NCBI RefSeq assembly: GCF_026745355.1
Contig: NC_079204.1
Coordinates: 1,247,501-1,311,500 of the forward strand
DNA from: Beta vulgaris subsp. vulgaris
Lineage: Eukaryota > Streptophyta > Magnoliopsida > Caryophyllales > Amaranthaceae
DNA: 64,000 nucleotides
Direction: 5' to 3'
The notes beneath the pieces are model-generated. The model searched no databases and was not told the DNA's origin. It saw only the letters and a program-made list of their open reading frames with translations. Position numbers and translations under genes: made by a program. Positions within the stretch are counted from its first letter, which is position 1; every line of letters starts with the position of its first letter. This document shows positions 21,225 through 32,516 of the stretch, piece after piece.

Positions 21225-21917
21225 ATATGATCAGTTTTCCTCTATTCAACAAGCGTACATTCTATTCAAGCAAATTTAGGAAAGAATAGCAAGCAAAGTA
21301 AAGTCATAAAATTTGCATCAATAACCTAAATAATAATTAATCCTCTAAAAACACAATCCACACATTCAATCCATCATAGAACAAAAGATGTAAATTCAAA
21401 CCTAAAATTAAGAAAATTACTCATAATAGAGAGAGAAAAAGTTGAATATGAACAAAAATTCCAGTGAAAATCCATCACCGTCAAGTATACTCTCTAAAAG
21501 ACCTAATTTTCTATTAAAAGATGCGAAAAACATAACTATAATTATAGAATCCATGAATTAACTCTAGAACGCAAGTACATCAATTTTAAAAAAAATCGAA
21601 TTCCATGAATTACTTCTACACTTCGTACCTGATGATGATTACTTGATGGATGAATTTCGATCAGAAAAGTTCAGATTTTTGTTTGTAATAATCTGTCGAT
21701 GATGAGAGGTAAATTTTTTTGATTTTTTCCTCAATGAGAAAAGTACTGTTCACGCTTGAAATGTTGCCGCTAAAAAATTGCTGAGAAAATTGCAGTTTTG
21801 TTATTACGGCTATGGCAAATCGCAGCCCTTAGGTCTTTTTTGATCTAACGGTTGTTGTTAATTCTCATATATTAATCTATTCTCATATAACTATTCATTC
21901 TCACCGGATCCCGACTC
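21225..21917. other. Right arm of the 14-kb TIR element
   Basis: AT-rich, no ORF. The last 100 bp read, in reverse complement, as a partner of the left terminus: GTGAGAAT, TTATATGAGAA, then a TTGTTGTT-like block and GATTTGCC. Confidence 0.5.
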
Positions 21918-21921
21918 TATA

Positions 21922-21955
<34 letters not shown>

Positions 21956-22100
21956 CACATATATATATATATATACACATATATATATATATACATATAT
22001 ATACATATACATATATATACATATATATACATATACATATACATATATATACATATACATATATATACATATACATATATTATAATATATATTTATAATA

Positions 22101-22131
<31 letters not shown>

Positions 22132-22137
22132 TATATA
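21918..22137. repeat. (AT)n/(ACAT)n microsatellite
   Basis: Mirror of the tract at 7151-7420 on the other side of the TIR elements. It probably derives from the same original AT repeat. Confidence 0.95.
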
Positions 22138-22151
22138 CCGTATAGATGATA

Positions 22152-22295
22152 CTCTCTCCCTGTTTCTTTTCAATCTACACACTTTTTTTTAGTCTGATCT
22201 GTTTCTTTTTAATCTACACATGGTTGTTTTTTGTATTTTTGGTAACATATCATCGTCCAAAGTGAAGTGAGTAAATTAAAATAAAACGTAGAGAG
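22152..22295. mobile_element. Stowaway-like MITE (144 bp)
   Basis: Ends CTCTCTCCCTGTTTCTTTT and, inverted, CTCTCTACGTTTTATTTT, flanked by TA on each side (22150-22151 and 22296-22297). No ORF. Confidence 0.55.
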
Positions 22296-22299
22296 TATA

Positions 22300-23870
22300 T
22301 AGAGTAACAATAAAGAGTGGTCATACAAGGACATCACTATTTTACTATGGGCACGTCTAGAAAAGATGTACATGATGGATGAACTGCATGGAGGTAGTTT
22401 TTGTGTAGTTGTTGGCAATTTTTCTTTGCCTGCTTCAGCTCAATGTTTGTATATAGGACAAACAATTCTTATTGGAAAAGACTCAAAGTTTGTTTCGTTG
22501 TGCAATTAATTATTAGAACGTAAAAACTATTGAAGGCACCATCTATAATTAGGTATTGCCTGTGCTGAATCAGCATTCGTTTATGTTGGACAAATTAGTG
22601 TAACACAGCTTGTTAATTACTTCTATTATGAAGATAAATTATCTAAACTCTAGTTGAAGATACCATTAATAAATATTGGAGATTACCTTTTATTTGAATA
22701 GTATTTTACTATTGTGCAGTTACGACAACATAGTACTACTACTCCCTCCATTTCCATATTAATTGGTTTCTCATTGGAATGCTTTATAAGCTACTTCGGA
22801 GAGAATATTAATCTATTTGGACAAAAAACGGTGTGATCAATATCAAAATGTAAAAGATATATATTTGTTCCAAAGTAAAAGTGCCTATTAAAAAAAAGTG
22901 GATTTTCAAAAAATAAAAAAATAAAATTTTAAAAAATTAAGGAGAAATTGCTAAAAGGTTAACTTTTTGTGGGTTTGTCTTGACTTGTTCTCATATGCCC
23001 TCCTGATAAATTTATGAGTGACAAAATAATTGCCACATAATAAAACATAATTAATCGCAACTTAGCTACATGATTAATTGCGACATATAATTTGTGTTTT
23101 CTTTGCACACATTCTTCAAAACGTATTTGAACTTATTGAAGTTTGTTTTATAAGGTTTATCTGAACTTATATGATCTTAATTTTTTAATGTGAAAAACAC
23201 ACTCTTAATTGCAAGATTTATCATACTTAACTTAACTATACGGTTGACCGGGTTAATTATTCTTCCGGCACCCTGCCTATGTTTGAATTTAACCATTAGT
23301 ATTCCTAATTACAATCTATAAATAGCAATTATGGAATATAATTGATATTTTGAAAGTATATATTAAGATGAATATAATAAGATTTCGCCTAATTATCTGT
23401 TACCTTACCTTATCGAGAAATCACAAAAGATAATATACAGATAGTTCAAAAGTCAAATTGTGCCAAATTAAATATTTAGAAAATGGATTAAGTATATTAA
23501 TGAAGAGATTTCCTTTTCATCATTAATTAGATATTTTGTCATGATTATTATTTGATATCATTTTACTGATTATAGCACTAATTTAACATCATCCTTAAAA
23601 GATACTATCTACTTGGGACTATGTTACTGAAGATTATCGCAACTAACACCATGACTTGAGATTAATGCCCCTCTTTATGGATCCTTTCCAACTATTCGTC
23701 GATTTTGCAATAATTATTATATTACTTCACTTTCTTTTTGTTTCTAAAATTAGACGTTTGATAGCGGAGAGAATCCTTATGATCGTACCTCACCAAAATT
23801 GTACGGACACTAAACTTCCGAAAGTTAGGTGCTCGTACCAACCCTCATAACCCTTCAAAAACTCAAATTT
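22300..23870. other. Intergenic; one-ended Stowaway-like terminus
   Basis: CTCCCTCCATTTCCATATT at about 22742 resembles a MITE left end, but no right partner (GGAGGGAG) was found. The rest is AT-rich. The ORFs of about 60 codons look random. Confidence 0.4.
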
Positions 23871-23874
23871 CTAC

Positions 23875-24130
23875 CGCTTACGCTAACTAACTAGTTATTA
23901 GGTCCGGGCTATGTCCCGGATAAGAAAAAATTTCATTTATTAATATAATAATTTATGATAATAACACTAAGTACAACTTAGCCGAGTGGTTAGAAGTTTA
24001 ATATATGTACATGAGATCTCATGATCAAATCCTATACTATGCAATTTCTTATTTTTATTTATTGTACATGGATTAACATGCATGAACTAAAACTCCCTAG
24101 GAAGAGCGCCACGTGACACATTTTCACGCC
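23875..24130 (+). repeat. Dispersed repeat with tRNA-like core (copy A)
   Basis: About 255 bp matching 36545-36800 in reverse orientation. It contains box A TAGCCGAGTGGTTAGAAG and box B GATCAAATCC, so a tRNA-Leu/Ser-like head is embedded. One end carries ACTAGTTATTAGGTCCGGGC and the other GCGCCACGTGACAC, both partly palindromic. Either a SINE or a short non-autonomous element; not resolved. Confidence 0.6.
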
Positions 24131-24194
24131 TTTTAATATATATGTATAGATTCGAGAAACTTATAGTAAAAAATTTAGAAACTATTTATGGATT

Positions 24195-24246
24195 CTTTAA
24201 AGTTCTAATTTTTTTTTTTTTTTTTTGAAAGACTTTAAAGTTCTAA
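24195..24246 (-). mobile_element. Tail-only retroposition with 14-bp target duplication
   Basis: CTTTAAAGTTCTAA occurs at 24195-24208 and 24233-24246. Between the copies lie only 24 bases, which in reverse complement read TCTTTC followed by A(18). This is the structure expected of an extremely 5'-truncated LINE or SINE insertion. Confidence 0.6.
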
Positions 24247-24775
24247 ATAACTCTACAAAATAGAGTTTGAGTAATATCAACCATTGAATAAAAAATTAGT
24301 TGTTCATATATTATCTTTTTAAATCCCCCTCATTTTTTCTTGTCAAATCCACCCTAATTTCCCAATTCAATGGTAAGATAATCCGAACGCCGAACCCAAC
24401 ACGACGTAACTTTTTCTTAGCTCGTACAAGGTCCAACACCATACAACACAAAACATCTACTTAAAATGTTAAGGATAGCTTGAGTTCACAATAATTTATC
24501 GTGTACTTAAACTAACTTTATCATATAAAAACATACTATACTTTTAAAAACTCGATTATATAATAAAAAATTGACTATATCATAAAAAAACTAACTTTAT
24601 CAAACGAAAACTGAATATATCATATAATTTTCGATATATACTAAATTATCGTGAACCCGATCACTTTTTTTGAGTCCCATAACAACAGAAATTACTCAAA
24701 TTATAATCCTACTACAACTCCAAAGATTATAGTTAACGATACCTTCATCCACCGTTAGATCATATCCTCACCTGC
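24247..24775. other. Upstream region of PPCK
   Basis: AT-rich, with no recognised repeat or ORF. Presumably contains the PPCK promoter, but no specific regulatory element could be supported. Confidence 0.4.
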
Positions 24776-24783
24776 TATAAATA
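24776..24783 (+). promoter_or_regulatory. Candidate TATA box of PPCK
   Basis: TATAAATA lies about 150 bp before the ATG. A second possible box, TATAAATT, is at 24815-24822. The ACACAC/CATC-rich stretch from about 24840 would then be the 5' UTR. Confidence 0.45.
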
Positions 24784-24928
24784 TCTATATAACTAATTTA
24801 TACTTACCCTCTTTTATAAATTCCGAATATTCCCTTCACAATTCTCAAACACACACTATACAATATATACAGTATATACACTCATCCTTCATCAAAACTC
24901 TCTCTACTCTCCAAATTCACCATTAACA

Positions 24929-27900
24929 ATGTTCACCAGAGACTACGAAGTTATCGAACAAATCGGCACCGGACGATTCGGCGTCGTTTCAAAGATAAAA
25001 TCCCGCAAAAACGCCGAAATCTTCGCCGTTAAATCCATCGACAAATCCTCAATTTCCGACGACAATATCGACAAACAATCTCTCATCAACGAACCCAAAG
25101 CTCTCCACCTCCTCTCTCTCTCCTCCACGTCATCATGCCACATCACTCGTCTTCACTCCACGTATGATTCCCCCTCTCACCTCCACCTCATCCTCGATTA
25201 CTCCCCTTTTCCTACCTTATACGACGTCGTTTCACTCCGCCAACGTATCTCTGAACACGATTCTCGATCCATCACTTTCTCTCTCCTCCATTGTATCCTA
25301 CATTGTCACGAAAACGGCGTCGTTCATCGTGATATCAAACCAGATAATATTCTTGTTGATACGAATTCATTACAAGTTAAACTATGTGATTTCGGATCTT
25401 CTGGGTTTATAGATAATAGTAAGAATAATGAAGATAATGTAATGTTGATGAATGAAGTTGTTGGTACACCGTATTATGTTGCGCCGGAGATATTAGAAGG
25501 TAATGGGTATGATGAGAAAGTTGATGTTTGGAGTGTTGGTGTCGTTTTGTATATAATGCTTGCTGGTTTCCCGCCGTTTTATGGAGAGAGAGTGGAGGAG
25601 GTTTTTGATATGGTTTTGAAGGGTAATTTGAGATTTCCGTTTAGGGTTTTTGGGAATTTTAATTCTGTTGTTAAAGATCTTTTGAGGAAGATGATTTGTA
25701 AAGATGTTTCTAGAAGATTATCTGCTCAAGAAGCTCTTCGTAAGTTCCTTTTTCTTTTTAGAAAATTCTTTTGGAAATCATGGATAATTCATTAATTTGA
25801 TAAATATTGCATGGCCGTTTTTTTTAACCTAAAATTGATGAATTTTGGTTAATTTGGATAACATGCATAAATCTGGATTTTCTGGGTTATTTGTTATGGA
25901 GTACTATCTAGATCAATTATGGGATTTTTTTTTTGGGAAATAGTTTTTTTTGGGATAAACTGATATGAATAATAATTCTAATTTTGACCAATCTTATGAA
26001 CAAACTTTTAGGGTGTTTTTCTCAAAATAATCCGTACTTTTATTATTTTATTAATCTATTGTTTTTGTTAATCGTTTTTGGGTGTACTACATAAGATACT
26101 TCCACTAACTTGAGATATTTCTAAAACAATTAAAAGTCGGAATTATTTTAGAAAAATATGATAAAGTTTAGATCATTCATCTCAATTGATTTTCGGGTTT
26201 GCTGCAATTATATGGTGCATCTGGGTTTTTCTGGGTGTATGTTTGTAGGAAATATGGTGTTGTTTTCTGAGACACTTGTTGAATTTCTTCTGTTTTTTCA
26301 CATAGTGATACCAATGCCAACATACCATCATAAACTTCATGATGTTGAAAATACTATACCATGTAAGGTTTGGTCGAGTGATAAAGGTCTGGTCTCATGA
26401 TTTCAAGATCAAACGATGATTAAATCCTACTACGGACTCTTTAGGGTGAGGTTTCCCTTACCACCCCTCCCTCGTAAAAGTCTTACCTACAAATCTAGTT
26501 GGTTATACATGTGCGAAGTCTCAGTTCAGTAATATTCTTCATGTGACCAACTTTATTAAAAAACTATTAGAAAACTATGGAATTATTGTGGGTGATACTC
26601 AAATAAATTGTTAAATACTCCCATTCTTCTACTTGACTGATAGTACATTATGTATTACATCACACTTTTTCTTTCTTTTTTTCTTCTGTTGGTTTCTGGA
26701 GCCCAAAACTTATTATGGATAATATAGTTTTAAGTAGTAATCAACAAAGCGAAAGTTATATGTGGCCCACTTCACAGTACCGTTAACAGTTTTTGCATTA
26801 GTGGTATAGTAGTTAATTGGATGAGAAGACTACTTTTTTTTTTCTCTGTTTTGCATGTAGCAAAATTTTTAGAGTTGGTTTTAAAAATCTGTTTTGTTCA
26901 ACTTATATTGTCTTATTTTATCTCCGGTTATTTTATATGATCTTATAAAATCTTAACTGATCACGTACCCTAACTTCTATAATCTTTTTATAAACCAATT
27001 TAGTTACCCATTTCAAAATTGTTATAGCTTCGTCTAAGAGTGAACGAGTATATGAGGGACTCAGCTAGATAGACCTAGGAACTTTAGTTTTGATTTGAGG
27101 TACTATTTTGTTCAACTTAATTTCACGTAATTACGTTCTCATTAATTTTATAAGTTTTAAAATTTAGTTTCAATGAGTTATTATAAGTCAAAATCAGTTC
27201 AATAAAATACAGTAATACACCCTAAAAAGTTGAGTATGATACTTGGGAAAGTACTTGTTTATGGCAAAATTACCTTGGTCCGAATACTTTCTGAAAGTAT
27301 CATTTAGAAATATGCTATACATGTTTTGAAAGTTTTTAAGCTCCTCTTAAGTACGACAATTATATGATACTCCCTCCGTCTTTTTTTATTTGCTACATTT
27401 TGCCATTTAGGGGTGTTTTAATTTATTTGCTACATTTGCAAATATTTCCATATATAGTACATAGGTCCCACACTTTATTTACAAATTTGCCATCACTCCC
27501 TTCTTGATTTTGTAAATGTTTCCATATATAATACATAGGTCCCACAATTTACCTATTTGCTTTTTTGTTAATTCCATTTATGTCAATGGTCTCCACTCCC
27601 TCCTTGGTCTTTGTGAAAAAGTGCTTGTAGCAAATAAAAAAAGACGGAGGGAGTATATGGTTAGGAATGGCAACGGGTCGGACTTGGACCGGATTATGCA
27701 TAATCCGACTCCGACCCTACAGAAAGTCGGATTTTAAATCCGAGTCCGACTCCGACTCCGAGATCTGACCCGACTTAAAATCCGGACATCCGACTTAAAA
27801 TCCGACTCCGAACCTGATCCGACTTATTTTTCTTCCAATTGTTTAATCATTTTTTCTGTGGGAAAAGCCTATCTAATACAACTGGCTGAAAGTCGAAGTC

Positions 27901-28511
27901 AGATTATACATAAATAATACATTACATAAATAAGAAAAAAGGATTGATTGACTCAAAGTCGGAGTCGGATTCGGATGTCGGATTATTTTATGAGATCCGA
28001 CTCCGACCCTCCTCCGACTCGGAGTCGAATTTTTTAAACGGAGTCGGAGTCGGATTACTTTTTTGTCGGAGTCAACTCGGATTTTTTCCTTCGGATCGGA
28101 GCGGACTAGGGTCGGATTCGGATTGGATTGCCATCCCTATATATGGTGAACACAAAAGTACTATACTTTCTGAAATAGCATTTAATATATGCTATACATT
28201 TAAAGTTGTGCACGACCTTATGTACGTGTGATGAAGTGCACCTACTAGCCTTAGGGATTAAGAGTGCAATGTCCATGATGTTTAGTGATTAAGCATTGAT
28301 TAAAGGCACTTGACGTACACCTAATCCATATATAATTGCAGTCTAATCCTCATTGCATAATTAGTATTATAATACTTATATCTCTTAGTAAACAACTATG
28401 TTTTTTTTATGAACTAATTTGGATACATTGTAATGACATGCAGGACATCCTTGGTTCACGACAAGTGGAGGGCAACCCATCAACAATGACATGATGAATC
28501 AATACAATTAG
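24929..28511 (+). CDS. PPCK: Phosphoenolpyruvate carboxylase kinase, two exons
   Basis: Exons 24929-25739 and 28444-28511, giving 292 residues. It is a minimal Ser/Thr kinase with almost nothing outside the catalytic domain, as in PPCK, and lacks the autoinhibitory region and EF hands of the related calcium-dependent kinases. Visible: Gly loop GTGRFGVV (13-20), FAVK Lys35, HRDIKPDN (133-140), DFG (154-156), GTPYYVAPE (179-187). The donor C/GTAAGT at 25739/25740 and acceptor ATGCAG/GA at 28443/28444 restore EALRHPWF across the junction, matching the conserved late intron of PPCK genes. The enzyme phosphorylates PEP carboxylase in the cytosol and relieves malate inhibition. Family knowledge says it is controlled mainly by transcription. 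The intron, about 2.7 kb, is unusually long because of transposon insertions; reading through it would give a kinase missing HPWF with about 17 foreign residues. Confidence 0.88.
26356..26545 (+). repeat. SINE-like sequence in the PPCK intron
   Basis: A box A-like GGTCGAGTGATAAAGGTCTG and a box B-like GATTAAATCC resemble a tRNA head, followed by a GAGGTTTCCCTTACC segment. No target duplication was identified. Confidence 0.35.
27370..27653. mobile_element. Stowaway MITE in the PPCK intron
   Basis: 284 bp with near-perfect terminal inverted repeats CTCCCTCCGTCTTTTTTTAT and its complement (GACGGAGGGAG at the right end), flanked by TA (27368-27369 and 27654-27655). No ORF. Confidence 0.9.
27662..28139. 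mobile_element. hAT-type MITE in the PPCK intron
   Basis: 478 bp. The ends TAGGAATGGCAA and TTGCCATCCCTA are inverted copies, flanked by the exact 8-bp duplication TATATGGT (27654-27661 and 28140-28147), diagnostic of hAT. The subterminal parts are dense in GACTCCGACTCCGA on the left and its complement on the right. It lies directly beside the Stowaway MITE. Confidence 0.88.
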
Positions 28512-28900
28512 AAGACATATACTTTCTATATAGTATAGTAGTAGAATATAGTACTTACAAACAATAGCAAGTAATTTCTGTTTTTGGTTTTGTTGGGAAA
28601 GATTATGTAAATGAAGTAACGAAACTGTGTTTTATAGGTACTGTTTTTAGCTACTAGTACGAAGCTTCGATGATAGTTGTGTGGCTTTTGTTTGGTGTTT
28701 GTTTGTTTTTAGTTCATCTGCGGAGTGCGGAAGACGTAGGGCAGCACTATGGCAGGCAGCTGCAATTTGGAGATCAAATTGTACATAAATTAAACTAGCT
28801 AGTGGAGTGGAGTATCTATTAATATTGTTTTCTCCTACTTTTGGATTTTGTTGGTTGCGTATGCGTCTCATTGTTCATTTTGACACAGTATCTCCCAGTA
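28512..28900 (+). other. PPCK 3' UTR and flank
   Basis: AT-rich sequence after the stop codon. No clear polyadenylation site could be fixed, and no other feature was seen. Confidence 0.4.
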
Positions 28901-28924
28901 CAGAGTTGTACGGCAGAATACTAT

Positions 28925-29151
28925 ACAAGTATGACAAGAATAGATGCATGTGTAGTGAGTAGTGGTTAAGGTTTTGATTCGTAATTTTAAGATTAAGATT
29001 ACACTTCATACGCGTTTTTGGAATAGAGGTTTTTCTTATCATCTTCCCTCATTATAGTGAGTCGGGCGTGCTAAATTAACGGGTAAGCCTGCTAGAGGTA
29101 TTAGTTCAATAAAGTTATTTTCTTTATCTACCTCAACAAAAAAAAAAAAAA
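28925..29151 (+). mobile_element. SINE with poly(A) tail
   Basis: The box A-like TGAGTAGTGGTTAAGG near its start, an internal GAGTCGGGCGTGC segment and a 13-A tail at 29139-29151 fit a tRNA-derived SINE of about 225 bp. The box B is degenerate and the target duplication is not clear. Confidence 0.5.
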
Positions 29152-29159
29152 GTTAAACA

Positions 29160-29754
29160 GACTATTTTTGTAATGGGACTTTGCATATGGTTCATAACAT
29201 TTTTCTTTTCTCGAGCATTTCTTAACCTTTTTGACATTTTCCTAAATGTTTTTTTTTTGTACTTTATAACTTCTCAGAATTTTTCTTATTTTCCACAAAA
29301 AAAAAAAAACTAAATTAAAGAGAACATACCCTAATTGATTTCAACCTGTAATCACAAGACTCCAAAATTATATGCTTAAAGATCAAATGTTAGATTATAT
29401 AGTTTTTCCATGATGGAAAATAATTTTTTTAAGAGGGCTCCTAATCTTAGAAGGAGATGAGCTAACTAGATCTTCTTTCTCAAAAGAATATGGAATCCCA
29501 CATTTCCTTCCTTATTTGCATCATCTATATCATATACTCACTTACTGAGGTGTACGTAGCTCTAAATACACAGGGTCAAATAAGCAAAAATAACATTATC
29601 AACTAAAATAATTATAAAATTAGCGAATATAATTTTGAAATGAGGAAAAATGACGTTGAAATGAGCAACAATAATGTTAATATGCGAAAAAACAACTTTT
29701 AAATGAACAATATAACTTTTTAAAAGGGCAAATATTGACTCCATATATACACCT
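29160..29754. other. Intergenic; possible small MITE
   Basis: Nothing coding. GAGGTGTA near 29546 and TACACCTC at 29749-29756 form an inverted pair about 210 bp apart and may mark a MITE into which the CACTA element inserted at its right edge. Confidence 0.35.
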
Positions 29755-30994
29755 CACTAGGGGAAAAAAAGGAAGGGTTGCGGAGGAAGGGCTGCGCTTT
29801 TGATAAAAGCGCAGCCCTTCAGAGTGAAGGGATGCGCTTGTAGAAAAAGCGCAGCCCTACTATGTGAAGAGCTGCGCTTTTATAAAAAGCGCAGCCCTTC
29901 TGACTAAGTAGGGCTGCGCTTTTGAAGAAAAGCGCAGCCTTTCTTAAAAAAATTTGAAATAAAAAAATCGCGGGCTTTGAAATATTGAGCGGGCTTCAGA
30001 TATATTATCCCTCCTTCTCTCTCCTCTCTCACGTCCCTCATCCATTTTCCTCCTCTCTCACGACCCTCCTCCCTTTCCTCCTTCTCTCTCATCCTCTCTT
30101 CTCTCTCCAAAACTCCCAGAAAATGCGACAAAAAGCCTGAAATGATTTGCACGAATCATGCCGACGGAGTCCGATTGCCTATTGTGATACCTTTTCAGAA
30201 GCGGAACGGGCCAACGAGTCAAACTCATCGCTTGCTGTGATGTTAAGGCTTTTTAAGCCATCCGAGTTCGTTTAAGCCTCCAAATAGCCATTTTATGTTT
30301 TTCCGATTTTTTTTTTCCCTTAATTATGTATGGATTTTGTTTTATGTATTTAAACATTATTAGGTTAATGTTTGGAGGTAGTTCTTGTATTTTCAGATCT
30401 CTAGGTCTTGTATACTTCTCTTTGTTTTGATTAATGTTCTTGTATACTTCTCTTTGTTTTGATTTAAATATTCTTGTATACTTCTCTTTGTTTTGATTTA
30501 ATATTCTTGTATACTTCTCTTTGTTTTGATTAATGTTCTTGTATTTTCATATTCGTTTTGATTAATTTGTATTTTCAGATCTATAACTTCTGTATATTAG
30601 TTTTTGTTCCTTTTTTCATTTTCGTTTCGTTCTTTTTTTTTGTTTTGGGTTTATTTTCGTTTCATTTCTCTTCTCTTCTGTATAATTTCAGAAAATGTGA
30701 GATTATGAGTAAAAAATGTCAAAAAAAAAAAAATTATTTTTTTTTGGTGGGAAGGGCTGCGCGTTTTTAGGTAAAAGCGCAGCCCTTCTAGCCATGAAGG
30801 GCTGCGCTTTTACCTAAAAAGCGCAGCCCTTCTAGCTATGAAGGGCTACGCTTTTACCTAAAAACCGCAGCCCTTCACAGTGAAGGGTTGCGCTTTTCTA
30901 GCGCAGCCCTACTAAAAATGTGAAGGGCTGCTGTCAAAAAGCGCAACCCTACAGGCCTTTTTCAGCGCAGCCCTTCTTCATTTTTCCACTAGTG
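29755..30994. mobile_element. Non-autonomous CACTA element
   Basis: 1240 bp with ends CACTAGGGGAAAAA and, inverted, CACTAGTGGAAAAA, and the 3-bp target duplication CCT (29752-29754 and 30995-30997), as in CACTA/En-Spm elements. Both subterminal regions are arrays of hairpins built from GAAGGGCTGCGCTTTT and its complement: four on the left (29787-29942) and about five on the right (30752-30975). The interior holds a CT-rich stretch, a GC-richer stretch of about 150 bp and a short tandem repeat. No transposase was found. Confidence 0.9.
30408..30545 (+). repeat. Tandem repeat inside the CACTA element
   Basis: About four units of 32-36 bp containing CTTGTATACTTCTCTTTGTT followed by TTGATTAA. 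Confidence 0.8.
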
Positions 30995-30999
30995 CCTTC

Positions 31000-31365
31000 T
31001 GTTTTTTATCATTCTCACTTTTGTGTGCGTCTGTCAGTGCACCTCTTTCACCTCAATTGTCTTTTATTATATATTAGTAGAAATAACGATTGAATATTAA
31101 TAAAGTTTTAAGTGAGACGAATCAAACAAAACCCTATGTAGCATGACTATATTTTTTCTTATAAATTTACAAAAATTGAGTATATTATGTTTAAAAATGA
31201 ATAGTGTCAAGATTCCAAATGAGAAAAATTACAGAAAAACAGTACCTTGTAAGTTGTGTCTAATTCTTCACCTTACTATCCCCTTCCTTCTATGTATATT
31301 CCTTTTCTTATAATCTAATTTTTCTTCAGAAGAACTAAAATTAAAATTTTCATAGGAAAAGTTAT
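31000..31365. other. Intergenic, nothing recognised
   Basis: AT-rich, no ORF or repeat pair. Confidence 0.5.
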
Positions 31366-31369
31366 AAAA

Positions 31370-31572
31370 TAATTTTCGGATCGGGTCATCGGATATTCAG
31401 ATACCAGACCTTGAAAATGGATATTTCAGATGGGGTATTTGAAAAATTCATATTTCAGATATCCGAAAATGATAATTTTCAATTCGGTCGATTCGAAAAC
31501 TAAGAATTCGGATCGGATATCCGAAAGATTGGAGTGGCTTGACCGGATTGAATATTTATTGACACCCTTAAA
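31370..31572. mobile_element. Possible hAT-like MITE remnant
   Basis: Dense in GGATATCCGA-type words, and ends TGACACCCTTAA, the complement of a common hAT terminus (AGGGTGTCAA). The left end is not matched, so the call is tentative. Confidence 0.4.
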
Positions 31573-31747
31573 TAATAAAGCATATGATATAAATTATGAT
31601 GTGAAAATGAGTCTTAGTGTGATCCAAAAACTATATATTTTACATTATTATCATAAATAATATCTCCAAAATATTACATGTGATCATAATACGCCAATTT
31701 CTTTTAGAACAATATGAAATGTAGCTGAAGTAAGTTAGTAATTATAT

Positions 31748-31935
31748 ACTCCCTCCAGTCTTTATTTATGTTTCTAATTTGACTTACAAATTTACGAACA
31801 CATATTTTTGTACCATTAATACATGTAATTAGACATTAGTAAAAAAAATTGTAAAAATATGATATTATTAAAATATATATTGAGATGAATTAAATAAGAC
31901 TCGTCCCAAAATTTTAAGTAGGAATGTAAAAAACG
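31748..31935. mobile_element. Degenerate Stowaway-like MITE
   Basis: The left end CTCCCTCCAGTCTTTATTTA is a Stowaway terminus. The right end has decayed. Confidence 0.4.
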
Positions 31936-32513
31936 AACATACAAAATAGTATAGTTTTTCTATAATCTTTGTTTCCTATTAATTGTATCATTTAGTTATT
32001 TCTTTTATTCTACCATTAAATTTTAATTTAATTATGTAATAAAGAAATATAGAGGAGAACTGTATATTTGATTAAATTTGAGTTAACAGAGCCCGAATTA
32101 AGCACTTTAGGCCGTGTATTAGGCAATGACTACATGGACTTTCATATTACCCACGAACTTTGAAAGATTAGTTGGGCCATCGTGCCTTGTAATAGTAAAT
32201 TTTAATGGAAAACAGGCCCATTTTTGTCTGTCTTCATAGCCCAGTGCATATGGATCAGGATTCCGCGCTTTTACATCATATAAATGACAAAGTTTTGTTC
32301 TACTTTTGTTTGAAGTTTATGATTCAAGGAGATTAAGGTTTTTTTTTTTTTCTTTTTAGAGCGTCACAAAGAAAAATGATATAAACAGGATTTGATCCAA
32401 AGTCTTCAGTATTACATTTTGAGAATTTAAACAATTAAACTAGTTGACATCTATAGAAAATTTAAGTTGTAATTGCAATGGAACCAAAATCTACTATCAG
32501 ATTTTGTTAGGTA
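31936..32513. other. Intergenic; SINE-like fragment near 32340-32450
   Basis: A T-rich run near 32340 followed by sequence whose complement has weak tRNA boxes (GGATTTGATCC near 32388). Too degraded to name. Confidence 0.35.
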
Positions 32514-32516
32514 TAA

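Larger units (their letters stand above)
7752..21917. mobile_element. Large TIR element (about 14 kb) carrying gene fragments
   Basis: The left end (AGATTTGGACTCATGTGAGA) and the reverse complement of the right end (AGAGTCGGGATCCGGTGAGA) share TATAGA, GG, GTGAGAA and TATATGAGAA at matching spacing. Both continue to a TGTTGTT block followed by TTTGCC about 100 bp inside. Both ends face an (AT)n tract. No transposase was recognised. Inside lie apparent exons of unrelated genes, five 22-bp-phased TGATGTAC arrays, two tRNA-shaped sequences and a nested L1. Long TIRs with captured exons suggest a Pack-MULE-like (Mutator) element, but the superfamily is unproven because the AT flanks hide the target duplication. 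Without the L1 it would be about 7.8 kb. Confidence 0.55.

Noticed and set aside
27944..28231. 95-codon Ser/Asp-rich open frame
   Set aside because: It is the translation of GACTCCGA-type subterminal repeats of the hAT MITE.
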